Assembly: GCA_038237645.1 (NCBI GenBank)
Contig: JBBRYN010000001.1
Location: 1 to 64,000 of the forward strand
Direction: 5' to 3'
DNA from: QHCA01 sp038237645
Lineage (GTDB): Bacteria > Actinomycetota > Actinomycetes > Mycobacteriales > QHCA01
Length of the DNA: 64,000 bases
The notes below the pieces were generated by a model, which was given only the letters and a program-made list of their open reading frames with translations, ran no database searches and was not told the origin of the DNA. Of this stretch, positions 53,958 through 62,627 are shown one piece after another. Position numbers and translations under genes: made by a program. The number at the start of each line of letters is the position of its first letter. The stretch's first letter is position 1.

Positions 53958-56900
53958 TCATAGCTCCGCAAGCAGCCGGACGGCGCCGTTGCGTGCGGCG
54001 AAGCCGGTGACAGAGGCGACCCACGGCCGCGCCGATTCCGCCGATCCCGCCGATCGGAAACACCGAGCGGCCGCGGCCGCGGACAGCGCGCTGTCGCTGA
54101 TACTGCCGATGCGGTCATAGACCTCGGCCGATTCTGCGTACGCCGCCGCCGCCTCGGCCTGCCTGCCCCGGCGGGCCAGCAACCCGCCTCGGGCGCAGGC
54201 GGCGGCGCCCTGCACCCAGAGGGTGGGCCGCGGCAGGTCGACCAGCCACTCATGGAGGGGTCGCAGGGATTCGTTGCCGGCGAGGGTCGCGGCTGATACG
54301 GCCGCACCTATCCAGTCCCGGGAGGCAACCGAGGAGTCCCCCCGCCACTCGCCGGCCAGCTCGTCCAGCATGGCGGCGGCCTCCTCCGTGCGCCCTTGCA
54401 GTGCTCGGGCCAGCGCCCCGTGGGCCAGGGCGGCCCGGCGGATGGGGGTGAAGCCCGCCTCGGCGGCCAGCCGTACGGCCAACTCCACGTCGTCGCCCGG
54501 ATCTTCGTCGCGCAGCACCCGCAACCAGGCGCTCAGCGCTCGCAGCTGGGCCTCCCACGGCTCACTGCCGGCCCCGGCCGAGCCGAAGAACTCGTCGGCG
54601 GCCGCCAGGGTCGCCACCCAGTCACCATCGAAGTAGGCGCGCATGGATGCATCGGAGAAGTCGGTGGCCAGTCCCAGCCCCGCGCTGCGGCCAACCTCCC
54701 GCAGCTCGTCGAGCAGCGCGTAGCTGCGCCGGAGATCTCCCTCCTCCTGCAGGGCTGTGGCGAGGTTGTTCAGTCCTCGGCGTAGCGCTCGGAGTTGGCT
54801 GTCGCGGCAGAACTGCACTGCCTGGGTCAGTTCCTCGATGCCGGCGGGGTCGCCGGAGAGGTAGCGGGCCGTGGCAGCGGTCACCCGCGCGTTGCCCTGC
54901 ACCTCCGCCAGTCCGAGACCGACGGCGATCTCCTCGGTGCGCTGCGCGCTGGCGATCGCTTCGGCGTGCTGGTAGCTGACCATCTCCAACCGAGCCAGCT
55001 CGGCAAAGGCTTGCGCCTTGTCGGCCGAATCCGGCTGGTCGGCGAACAGCAGCAGCGCGCGTTGCAGGTAGTCGTACGCGGGATCGCGGCGCGCCCGGAA
55101 CCATTCGATCTGGGCGAGCAGTGTGTAGGCACGGCCGGCATCGGCCGGTCGCCAGAGCCGGGCGAACTGCTCCGCGAGCCGCTCGAGTTCGGCCACGCCA
55201 CCGCCCGCGTGAAAGGCGGCCGCATCGTCGAGGAAGCGCAGCTCCGCCGCCAGTGCCTCCACCTGCAGGCATTCGGCCTCGTCCATGCCTGGCGGGAGGA
55301 CTCGAATCGCCTTCTCCGCGTAGGCCAGGGCAGGTTTGTACTCGTGCAGGGCGAAGGCCTGTCGGGCGGCGGCACCGAGGGCGCGCCAGGCCGGCTCGGC
55401 GTAGGGCCGCAGATCCAGCCGAAGTCTGGTGGCGAGTTCCAAGGCGACCACCCGATGGTGGGCCAGCGCCTCGGCGACGTCGGCCCGGCCGGTCGTGGTC
55501 AGGCCCTCCAGCCAGTCCGCTGCCCGCCGGTGCTGGTCGGCGCGGCGCTCGCGGGACAGCCGGCGGTAGGCCAGGTCACGCACCAGCACGTGCCGGAAGG
55601 AGCACTCGGTTTCGTTGGCGACCGTGCTGTCCTGACCCACCCGCATGAAGTCGCGCCGCTGCAGCTCGAGCAGGCCATCCTCCACCGCCGAGCGGGGCAG
55701 GCGTGCGGTCGCCGTCACCGCGCTCGGCCAGAACGTCCGGCCGATCACCGACGCGGCCGAGACGACTGCCTGCTCGACGGCACCCAGCAGGTCGAGACGG
55801 CTGGCGATGATGCCCTGGACCGTGTCCGGCAACGGTGGGTTGTCGCCCAGGTCGCTCCCCAGGTCGCCGCTGTCAGCCAGCATCCGGACGTATTCCCCGG
55901 CGTAGAGCGGATTGCCCCCGGCCAACTCCGTCAGCCGATCGAGGCTTGCCTCGTTGACCGTCGTGGCGCCAAGGAGGGCGCCGAAGAGCCGGAGCACGTC
56001 GGAGTCTCCCAGCGGTCGCAAGAACAGGGCATCGGCGGTCGCGTCACCGCACCAGTCAGGCAGCTTGTCGAACAGCTCCGGACGTGCCGTGGCAACGACG
56101 CAGAGCGGCAGCGCGATTGCCTCTGCGACCAGGGACTCCAGGAAGTGCAAGAGCGGCAGGTCCGCCCAGTGCAGGTCCTCCACGACGAGCACCGTCGGCC
56201 CGTTGGCGGCCATCGCCAGCAGCACCGCCCGCCACACGGAGAGCATCTGCGCCTGCTCCACCGCTGCGGCCGGCAGTCCGACCAGGGGCGCCAGGGCAGC
56301 CACCGCGATGGGTCGGTCGTCTGTGGCGACCAGCGGTGCAAGCATCCGGCGCAGCCGATTTCCGGCCTCGTCCGCCTGGTCGGTCTCCCGGATCCCTGCT
56401 TCCGCCTTGAAGATCTCGCCGAGGGAAGAGAAGCTCGTCCATGCGCCGTAGGCCGGGCAGTGACCGACCCGCCACCGAACCAGCTGCTGCGGTTGCGCGG
56501 TGACCCGTCGATGCAGCTCGCGAACCAGACGGCTCTTGCCGATGCCGGGCGGCCCGACAACAGCCAGCAGGTGCGGACGGCGTTCGCACAGCGCTGACCA
56601 GAGAATGTCCCAGGCGCGATCGAGGTCCTTGCCCCGCCCGACCAGCGGCGACAGGTCCGGCTCGTCCCGGGTCGGCCTGGAGACCAGCTCCCGGGCGAGC
56701 CAGACCTCGACCGGTGCCGCCTTGCCCGGCACGTCCAGATCCGGTACGGCGTCGTACTCGATCAGATAGCTGGTCATCCGGTAGGTGCTCGCATCGACGA
56801 GAACCTCGTCGGGGGGCGCCACGGACTGTAGCCGCGACGCCAGGTTGACGACGTCGCCGGCCAGCAGCGCGTGCCCTTGGGTGCGCAGCGCGCTCAGGTC

Positions 56901-57353
56901 GGCAGCGGCCTCGCCGCTGGCCACGCCGACCCGCAACCGCATGAGGGTGTCGCCGACGAGCGGAGTACCGCCGAGTGTCCGTTGCAACTCCAGCCCGGTG
57001 CGCACGGCGCGGTACGGGTCGTTCTCGTGGGCGGTCGGTGCGCCGAAGACGACCATCACCGCGTCCCCGATGTATTTCTCGACTATGCCCCCGTACTGCT
57101 CGGCAATGCCCTTCACGGCGGCGAAGTACGCCGACTGGACCGCGCGGAGATCCTCCGGGTCGAGCCGCTCGGCCAATGCGGTGAAGCCCACCAGGTCGGC
57201 GAAGAGCACACTGACCTCGCGCCGTTGCACGTCGGTGACCGGCTCGTCGGGACCGCCGGTCGCCGACAGGTCGCCCAGCCGGGATCCGCAACTGGTGCAG
57301 AAGGGGAGCCCGGCGTCGACCAGGGCCGCGCAGCTCGGACAGCGGGGGTGCAT
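53958..57353 (-). CDS. Class III nucleotidyl cyclase with AAA ATPase and TPR region
   Basis: A protein of at least 1131 residues. From the first usable ATG: a zinc ribbon (CPSCAALVDAGLPFCTSCGS), a class III cyclase domain (about 42-205; LFADLVGFTALAERLDPEDL with two metal Asp, YIGDAVMVVFGAPTAHENDP), a STAND/AAA_16 ATPase (about 230-510; Walker A VVGPPGIGKSR, Walker B VLVVEDLHWAD) and some 600 residues of TPR-like helices. It should make cAMP or cGMP under control of bound partners. In-frame sequence upstream (57354-57467) encodes another zinc ribbon, CPSCSWDSSSAARYCGWCGA, but has no ATG, GTG or TTG, so the true start is uncertain. A Crp-family regulator gene lies close by. Confidence 0.85.
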   Translation of the reverse strand: MHPRCPSCAALVDAGLPFCTSCGSRLGDLSATGGPDEPVTDVQRREVSVLFADLVGFTALAERLDPEDLRAVQSAYFAAVKGIAEQYGGIVEKYIGDAVMVVFGAPTAHENDPYRAVRTGLELQRTLGGTPLVGDTLMRLRVGVASGEAAADLSALRTQGHALLAGDVVNLASRLQSVAPPDEVLVDASTYRMTSYLIEYDAVPDLDVPGKAAPVEVWLARELVSRPTRDEPDLSPLVGRGKDLDRAWDILWSALCERRPHLLAVVGPPGIGKSRLVRELHRRVTAQPQQLVRWRVGHCPAYGAWTSFSSLGEIFKAEAGIRETDQADEAGNRLRRMLAPLVATDDRPIAVAALAPLVGLPAAAVEQAQMLSVWRAVLLAMAANGPTVLVVEDLHWADLPLLHFLESLVAEAIALPLCVVATARPELFDKLPDWCGDATADALFLRPLGDSDVLRLFGALLGATTVNEASLDRLTELAGGNPLYAGEYVRMLADSGDLGSDLGDNPPLPDTVQGIIASRLDLLGAVEQAVVSAASVIGRTFWPSAVTATARLPRSAVEDGLLELQRRDFMRVGQDSTVANETECSFRHVLVRDLAYRRLSRERRADQHRRAADWLEGLTTTGRADVAEALAHHRVVALELATRLRLDLRPYAEPAWRALGAAARQAFALHEYKPALAYAEKAIRVLPPGMDEAECLQVEALAAELRFLDDAAAFHAGGGVAELERLAEQFARLWRPADAGRAYTLLAQIEWFRARRDPAYDYLQRALLLFADQPDSADKAQAFAELARLEMVSYQHAEAIASAQRTEEIAVGLGLAEVQGNARVTAATARYLSGDPAGIEELTQAVQFCRDSQLRALRRGLNNLATALQEEGDLRRSYALLDELREVGRSAGLGLATDFSDASMRAYFDGDWVATLAAADEFFGSAGAGSEPWEAQLRALSAWLRVLRDEDPGDDVELAVRLAAEAGFTPIRRAALAHGALARALQGRTEEAAAMLDELAGEWRGDSSVASRDWIGAAVSAATLAGNESLRPLHEWLVDLPRPTLWVQGAAACARGGLLARRGRQAEAAAAYAESAEVYDRIGSISDSALSAAAAARCFRSAGSAESARPWVASVTGFAARNGAVRLLAEL

Positions 57354-57558
57354 CCGTGCGCCACACCACCCGCAGTAGCGGGCCGCGGACGAGCTGTCCC
57401 ACGAGCAGGACGGGCAGCGGGTGATCAGCGCGGCGACCTCCGCCTCTGGTCGGAGATCACATCCTTTCAGTGGTGTCGGAAAGGCGACAGCGGTCTGGGC
57501 AGATCCCGGCTAGCGTCGGTCAGAACGATGACCGAGCAGTGTCCGAGGGAGGATCACG

Positions 57559-57738
57559 ATGCCGCAGGTGAAGCTGGCCAAGGACTGGGTGCGCTCGCCG
57601 ACGAGGACCGAGGCTGCGGGCACCACCGTCACGGTCGACGACGACACCGCACGGTGGCTCGTCACCAACGGGTACGTCAAGTTCCCCGCGGGGGGGACGC
57701 CGAGCTGGGTGCATATGACCCATCCAGGCGGCGGTTGA
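57559..57738 (+). CDS. Small protein of 59 residues between cyclase and Crp genes
   Basis: ATG at 57559 has a strong GAGGGAGGATC ribosome-binding site. The product begins MPQVKLAKDWVRSPTRTEAA and continues with VTVDDDTARWLVTNGYVKFP. The pattern Trp, acidic loop, TARWLV-NGY resembles short phage and conjugative-element proteins, but this is weak. The stop lies 11 bases from the Crp gene's stop; the genes are convergent. A TAGCGT hexamer near 57510 may be its -10 box. Base composition matches its neighbours. Confidence 0.65.
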   Translation: MPQVKLAKDWVRSPTRTEAAGTTVTVDDDTARWLVTNGYVKFPAGGTPSWVHMTHPGGG

Positions 57739-57749
57739 CTGCCTGACGA

Positions 57750-58439
57750 TCAGGCCGGCGCGCCGGCCCGCCGGCGCAATGCGGTGAGGTCGTCGACGGC
57801 GACCCGGCGCCCTTCCACGTGCAGCCAGCCTCGGTCGGCGAAAGTGCCGAGGGCCTGATTCACGCTCTGCCGGGAGCCGCCGACCATCTCGGCGAGCTGG
57901 GTCTGGCTGAGGTCGATGACGACGGGTTCCCGGCTGGCTGCGCCGGCGAGGCGCACCAGGGTCTTGGCCACCCGCCCGGCGAGGTCAAGAAACACGTAGT
58001 CCGCAGTCTGGTCGGTAAGGCGGCGCACCAGCCCGCCCAGCGAGCGCAGGACCGCCTCGAGCAACGCCGGCTGGTGGTGCACCAATTCGAGGAATGCCGG
58101 CCGGGACAGCGACAACGCCGTGGTGTCCTCAAGCGCCTCGGCGCAGGCCGAGCGGGCCGCCCCGTCGAGGAGGGCGACCTCACCGAGGACGTCGGGGGGG
58201 CGGATGACGGTGAGCAGTGCTCGTTCGCCCGATGGTGCGGAGAGGAAGACCGAGACAGCGCCGGTGAGCATCACCAGGAGTGAGTCGCCGGGGTCGCCCT
58301 CGACGAAGAGCAGCTGACCACGCCGATAAGAACGGGGGACGGTCGCGGCGGCGACCCGCCCCCGCAACTGGCGGTCGAGGCCGGCGAAGACGTCGACGCC
58401 TGCAAGAAGGTCGGCGGGATCGATCTGCGGCGAGGCCAT
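57750..58439 (-). CDS. Crp/Fnr-family transcriptional regulator
   Basis: A 229-residue regulator with a cyclic-nucleotide-binding fold (about 15-125) and an HTH (about 170-215: LSQTQLAEMVGGSRQSVNQALGTF). The phosphate-binding cassette position reads LGEVALLDGAARSACAEAL; GE, the Leu and the RSA segment match the cNMP-binding pattern, so cyclic nucleotide binding is plausible. ATG at 58439 has AGGAG upstream at good distance; GTG at 58448 is too close to it. The nearby nucleotidyl cyclase could supply the ligand. Confidence 0.87.
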   Translation of the reverse strand: MASPQIDPADLLAGVDVFAGLDRQLRGRVAAATVPRSYRRGQLLFVEGDPGDSLLVMLTGAVSVFLSAPSGERALLTVIRPPDVLGEVALLDGAARSACAEALEDTTALSLSRPAFLELVHHQPALLEAVLRSLGGLVRRLTDQTADYVFLDLAGRVAKTLVRLAGAASREPVVIDLSQTQLAEMVGGSRQSVNQALGTFADRGWLHVEGRRVAVDDLTALRRRAGAPA

Positions 58440-58526
58440 ATTGCCCACGCTCCTGTCAGGTGTCCAACACTGTCTGCAACATCCTCCTCTCGTCTGTGGT
58501 CCGGCGGAGGTGGTTCCCCCTGGATC

Positions 58527-60017
58527 TCAGCTGATGGCCGGCGTCTCGGCCCATCCCTTCGTGCGCTCCACCGCAACTCGCCATCGCTGGTGCTGGCCGT
58601 CGTCGCGAGCCCCCTGGCGAGGATCGAAGCGGCGGTCCAGCCGCCAGGTCTCCTTCAGCTCGTCGGTGGACGACCACACACCGGTGGCCAGGCCGGCCAG
58701 GAAAGCCGCCCCGAGCGCGGTCGTCTCGGTGACCTGCGGGCGGCGGACGGGCACGCCCAGCTGATCGGACTGCAGTTGGCAGAGCAGGTCGTTGGTGCTG
58801 GCCCCCCCGTCGACCGAGAGCTCACCGAGCGGCAGCCGAGCGTCTCCGGTCATCACGTCGACCACATCGCGCACCTCGAAGGCGATCGCCTCGAGCGTGG
58901 CCCGAGCGACATGGGCTCTCGTGGTGCCGCGGGTGATACCGAAGACGGCTCCGCGCGCCTGTGGGTCCCAGTCGGGCGCCCCCAGCCCGGTCAGCGCCGG
59001 GACGAACACCAGACCACCGGAGTCTGGCACGCTGCAAGCCAGCGCTTCCACCTCAGCTGCCTGGCCGATGATGCCCAACCCGTCGCGCAACCATTGCACC
59101 GCGGCGCCGGTGACGAAGATGGCGCCTTCCAGCGCGTATTTCGGCCCCGAGCCGAGGTCCCACGCCACCGTGGTCAGCAGCCCGTGCTGCGACCGGACGG
59201 CCCGATCCCCGGTGTTGACCAGCACGAACGACCCGGTGCCGTAGGTGCATTTCGACTGACCTTCGGCGAAGCATGCCTGGCCGAACAACGCGGCCTGCTG
59301 GTCGCCCGCGAGGCCGGCCAACGGGAGGTCGAGGCCGAGGAAGGCGGCCGGATCGGTGCGGCCGATTTCACCGGAGCTGGGCACCACCTTGGGGAGGGCC
59401 GCCATCGGCACGTCGAACAGCTCGCACAGCTCCGCCGACCAACCACCGGCGAAGGTGTCGTAGAGCAGGGTCCGACTGGCGTTCGACGGGTCGGTGACGT
59501 GCCGCACACCGCCGGTGAGCCGCGCCACGACATAAGAGTCGACGGTGCCGAGGCAGGTGTTGCCCGCGTGCACGCCTGCCCACGCCTGCTCGTCGTGCTG
59601 GGCCAACCAGGACAGCTTCGTGGCGGTGAAGTAGGGATCCAGGCGTAGCCCGGTGAGTTCGGTCACCCGCTCCTCATGACCCGCCGCCCGCCACTGCTGA
59701 CAGAGCGCGGCAGTGCGCCGGTCCTGCCACACGACGGCTCGCCGCGGTGCGGCCAGCGTTATGCGATCCCAGAGCACAGCTGTCTCACGTTGGTTGGTCA
59801 CTCCCACGCAGGTCGGTGCCTCTGCGCCGGCTTCGACCGCCTGCCGGCACGCCGAGAGCACCGCCTGCCAGATCTGCTCGGGCTCGTGCTCGACCCATCC
59901 GGGCCGTGGGAAATGCTGGGGAAACTCCTCGTAGCCCCGGGCGTGGACCGTGCCGTCCACGGCGACGAGAATCGCTGTCACGCCGGTGGTCCCGGCGTCG
60001 ATCGCCAGCACAGTCAT
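58527..60017 (-). CDS. glpK: Glycerol kinase
   Basis: A 496-residue FGGY-family kinase that makes sn-glycerol 3-phosphate. Visible are VLAIDAGTTGVTAILV, GVTNQRETAVLWDR, WQDRRTAALC, TYGTGSFVLVNTG, LEGAIFVTGAAVQWLRDG and the ATP-site VDGGASTNDLLCQLQSD. The length is usual. It is the third gene of an HTH-DUF1028-glpK operon; its start overlaps the DUF1028 stop (ATGA). An odd partner for glpK, as no glpF or glpD is close. Confidence 0.92.
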   Translation of the reverse strand: MTVLAIDAGTTGVTAILVAVDGTVHARGYEEFPQHFPRPGWVEHEPEQIWQAVLSACRQAVEAGAEAPTCVGVTNQRETAVLWDRITLAAPRRAVVWQDRRTAALCQQWRAAGHEERVTELTGLRLDPYFTATKLSWLAQHDEQAWAGVHAGNTCLGTVDSYVVARLTGGVRHVTDPSNASRTLLYDTFAGGWSAELCELFDVPMAALPKVVPSSGEIGRTDPAAFLGLDLPLAGLAGDQQAALFGQACFAEGQSKCTYGTGSFVLVNTGDRAVRSQHGLLTTVAWDLGSGPKYALEGAIFVTGAAVQWLRDGLGIIGQAAEVEALACSVPDSGGLVFVPALTGLGAPDWDPQARGAVFGITRGTTRAHVARATLEAIAFEVRDVVDVMTGDARLPLGELSVDGGASTNDLLCQLQSDQLGVPVRRPQVTETTALGAAFLAGLATGVWSSTDELKETWRLDRRFDPRQGARDDGQHQRWRVAVERTKGWAETPAIS

Positions 60018-60832
60018 CCGCCGACCGCCTCGCGCAACTTGTCGAGCACCAGCGGGTCGATGGCCCCGGGGAGTGCCCGCTCCTCATAGTTCTCCACTCC
60101 CATCCAGGTCTCCAGGTCCGGTTGGCCGAGGGCGTCGAGATGGCGGCGCACCTCGTCGGCGACCTCGCCTTGCAGGGGAAGGCTGCTGGCCGGGTCAGGT
60201 CTGCCGAAGTGCAACTCGTGCAGCGCCAGCAGCCGCACCAATTCGGTCACCGGCGCCGCGTGGTCGTCGACGCGGAGGTCCACCAGGACATCGCTGCCGC
60301 CGCCGTAGCCGCTACCCGGAGACACCACATAGACCGCCGCGCTCTGCCGCCCCCGGGCGTCACCACCGGCCTTGTCTCCGGCGGCGAGGGCCTCGATCAG
60401 CCGCGTTGCCAGCGGTGCGCCAGGATTGGCGGCCAGCCAGGTCTGCTCCATCTCCTGCGCGACCTCGGCACCGGTCAGGATGTTGCCCTGGCAGGCATAG
60501 CCGGGCCCGCCGCATCCACCGGCCCAGGCGTTGCAGTCGGCACCGGTGAAGGTGGCGCCGTCGCCGTCCGGCCCGACCACGCCGATCTGCCGGGTCTGGC
60601 GGCCTGGGTCGGCAGCGATCAGTCCGGCGATGACGTGTTCGGCGGGAACGCCGGTCCGCAACAGCGCAAGCGCCTGAGGCCGAAAGGCGAGGTTGGCCAA
60701 GGCCTGGGTCGCGACCGCCCCGACGCCCACTTCGGCGGCCGGGACGGCACTGCCGACGGCGAGGAACTTGCTGGCGACCGCCACGCCGTACGACTGCCCG
60801 TCCAGGCCGCGTGCCACGATGGAAAACGTCAT
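60014..60832 (-). CDS. DUF1028 family protein (putative Ntn-type hydrolase)
   Basis: A 272-residue DUF1028 protein. The start TFSIVARGLDGQSYGVAVAS, the NAWAGGCGGPGYACQGN motif and VYVVSPGSGYGGGSDVLVDLRVDD are family signatures. DUF1028 proteins have an Ntn-hydrolase-like fold and are often linked with amino acid or peptide metabolism; the real substrate is unknown. It overlaps glpK by 4 bases and follows the HTH gene by 17. Confidence 0.88.
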   Translation of the reverse strand: MTFSIVARGLDGQSYGVAVASKFLAVGSAVPAAEVGVGAVATQALANLAFRPQALALLRTGVPAEHVIAGLIAADPGRQTRQIGVVGPDGDGATFTGADCNAWAGGCGGPGYACQGNILTGAEVAQEMEQTWLAANPGAPLATRLIEALAAGDKAGGDARGRQSAAVYVVSPGSGYGGGSDVLVDLRVDDHAAPVTELVRLLALHELHFGRPDPASSLPLQGEVADEVRRHLDALGQPDLETWMGVENYEERALPGAIDPLVLDKLREAVGG

Positions 60833-60849
60833 GGCCGGACGATAGTGCG

Positions 60850-61929
60850 CTACCGGCCGGGCTCGAACCAGAATGGCCTGGCGGCGAACCGCAGCTCCTC
60901 GTGGTAGGGCGGATGGCGGCGCCCCCGGTCGTCGCGGTCGGCGGACTCGAGGACAGCCCGTATCGCGTGGCGGTCGCCGATCGCGGCGGGCCCAGCCTCC
61001 GCCCGGGCCACCGGAAGCGCCCGCTCAGGCCGGTCGGGTCGCCAGCGGACGAGCACGACCGAGGGCGCCGGTGCCGGCCACAGTCGCAAGGTGAGCCCGC
61101 GCCAGTCGAACCTGTCGGGCTCAGGCAGCGGTGTTGCGCCCATCCTGGTGAGGGAAGCCGCCGTGCCCCGGCCACGGAGGGGAGCGAGATGGAGGTCGAT
61201 GGAGGAAGGGCGAACCCTCCCGGGCGACCAGACCGCCCGGGCCGACGAGCCGGTCAAGGCGACCTTCGGGTAAGGCCAGTCGTGCGAGAGTTCCTCGAGC
61301 AGGGCTCGGAGAGCGTCGGGGGCAGGGCCGGCCAGCTGGACCGGCAGCCGATCGGCAAGCGGCACCCGCAGTCGAGCGAGCCGTCGGGCCAGCAACCGAT
61401 TGCTCGCCTGCCGGTCGGCCGCCAGCCAGGCCCGGATGGCCTGGTCGTCGGACGCAATCAGCTGCTCGTGCTGGGCCTGCTGCTTGGCGCGCTCCGCGCG
61501 CCGCGTCGCCCGCACCTCGCTCCGGCGTTCTCGCGCCGTGATCGGGGACCTGGACAGCCGCTCGGCGGCCTCCCGGGCCGCGGCATTCTCGCGTACCCGA
61601 CGTGCGCCGTCTGCCGAGTCGGCCCGCCGACGTGCAGACTTCCGACCGGCCAGCTCGCACGCCGCTGCGCGGCCCGGTGTCGCGCCGCATGTTGTCAACC
61701 GCAGCTCCCAGCGCAGGCCACAGAACCCCAGCAGCCGCTGGAGGAGGCCGACAGGCGGGTCGACCCGACGTGCTTCGATCCGGGCGATCAGCGACTGTGA
61801 CACAGTCGCGCGTCTGGCCAGGTCGCGTTGACTGAGTCGAGCCAGCCGGCGGCCGTGGCGTAACGCCGCTACGGCGTCGAGCCCGTCGACCTCCCGAGCG
61901 GCAGCCGATCGATGCAGCCCGTTCGCCAC
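60850..61929 (-). CDS. XRE-type HTH protein with a nucleotidyltransferase-like domain
   Basis: A 359-residue protein. Residues ~17-70 are an XRE HTH (LRHGRRLARLSQRDLARRAT, VSQSLIARIEARR). A helical basic linker (about 90-160) follows, then a region with KVALTGSSARAVWSPG and SSIDLHLAP. The latter resembles the GS-x-D-x-D start of minimal nucleotidyltransferases (AbiEii/MNT), except that the second acid is His, so it may be inactive. Such fusions occur in toxin-antitoxin systems, yet no clear partner is here except the DUF1028 and glpK genes. A perfect 22-bp palindrome lies 33 bases upstream of the start. Confidence 0.65.
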   Translation of the reverse strand: MANGLHRSAAAREVDGLDAVAALRHGRRLARLSQRDLARRATVSQSLIARIEARRVDPPVGLLQRLLGFCGLRWELRLTTCGATPGRAAACELAGRKSARRRADSADGARRVRENAAAREAAERLSRSPITARERRSEVRATRRAERAKQQAQHEQLIASDDQAIRAWLAADRQASNRLLARRLARLRVPLADRLPVQLAGPAPDALRALLEELSHDWPYPKVALTGSSARAVWSPGRVRPSSIDLHLAPLRGRGTAASLTRMGATPLPEPDRFDWRGLTLRLWPAPAPSVVLVRWRPDRPERALPVARAEAGPAAIGDRHAIRAVLESADRDDRGRRHPPYHEELRFAARPFWFEPGR

Positions 61930-61961
61930 GTACCGACCCTCCCGCTAGCCCGAATCGTCTG

Positions 61962-62010
61962 GATGAACCTATGGGGTGAGTCGCCGAGCGACTCACCCCA
62001 TAGGTTCATC
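61962..62010. promoter_or_regulatory. Perfect 22-bp inverted repeat in a divergent promoter region
   Basis: GATGAACCTATGGGGTGAGTCG (61962-61983) and its exact complement (61989-62010) flank the loop CCGAG. The element lies between the HTH gene (starting at 61929 leftwards) and the exoribonuclease gene (starting at 62101 rightwards). There is no T-tract on either side. It could be an operator for the HTH protein, an RNA hairpin in a leader, or a remnant of a small mobile element. Confidence 0.8.
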
Positions 62011-62100
62011 TGTGGAAGGCGGCCCTGCTGTGGACGGCAAGCGAATCGTCCGCAGTCGCACGACTCGGCCGTGCATCTGGTCCGGTACGGTCGGTCGGTG

Positions 62101-62610
62101 GTGCGACGGGTCTTCTATGACTGCGAGTTCATCGAGGACGGACGAACCATCGACCTCGTGTCGATCGGCGCGGTCGATGAAGAGGGCCGAGAGTTCTACG
62201 CAGTCTCCACCGAATTCGACCCGAACAAGGCGATCCCCTGGGTACGGGACAACGTCCTGGAAAAGCTGCCACCGCCGGCTGATGCCAGGTGGCGATCCCT
62301 GGAGACCCTCTGCGCCGACTTGCTTTCCTTTCTCACCGAACCGGGCGAGGCTCTGGAGCTGTGGGCGTGGTACGCCGCCTACGACCATGTCGCGCTTTGC
62401 CAACTGTGGGGTGCGATGCCCGCATTGCCACGGGTGGTACCGAGATTCACCAAAGACCTCCGGCAGCGATGGGACGACCTCGGCCGGCCCGCGCTGCCGC
62501 CCGCGCCGTCGGATCAGCACGACTCGCTCGCCGACGCCCGGCACAACCTCGAGCGATGGCTGACAATGGAGGAGCATCGGGGGAGGCACGGTTGGGGCAA
62601 CGGCGAGTGA
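62101..62610 (+). CDS. 3'-5' exoribonuclease, Rv2179c-like (DEDD family)
   Basis: A 169-residue RNase T-like enzyme. The DEDD residues are in FYDCEFIEDGRTIDLVSIGA, WAWYAAYDHVALCQLWGAM and QHDSLADARHNLERW. The Mycobacterium homologue trims 3' overhangs of RNA, with a liking for adenylate. GTG at 62101 gives the family start VRRVFYDCEFIEDG. It is 17 bases upstream of pfk and lies in the conserved order exoribonuclease, (pfk), DAHP synthase. Confidence 0.88.
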   Translation: MRRVFYDCEFIEDGRTIDLVSIGAVDEEGREFYAVSTEFDPNKAIPWVRDNVLEKLPPPADARWRSLETLCADLLSFLTEPGEALELWAWYAAYDHVALCQLWGAMPALPRVVPRFTKDLRQRWDDLGRPALPPAPSDQHDSLADARHNLERWLTMEEHRGRHGWGNGE

Positions 62611-62627
62611 CTCGCTACCGTTTGCCC

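Noticed and set aside
60850..61929. Complete toxin-antitoxin system
   Set aside because: The nucleotidyltransferase-like motif lacks one acid, and neither neighbour (DUF1028, glycerol kinase) is a known toxin or antitoxin.
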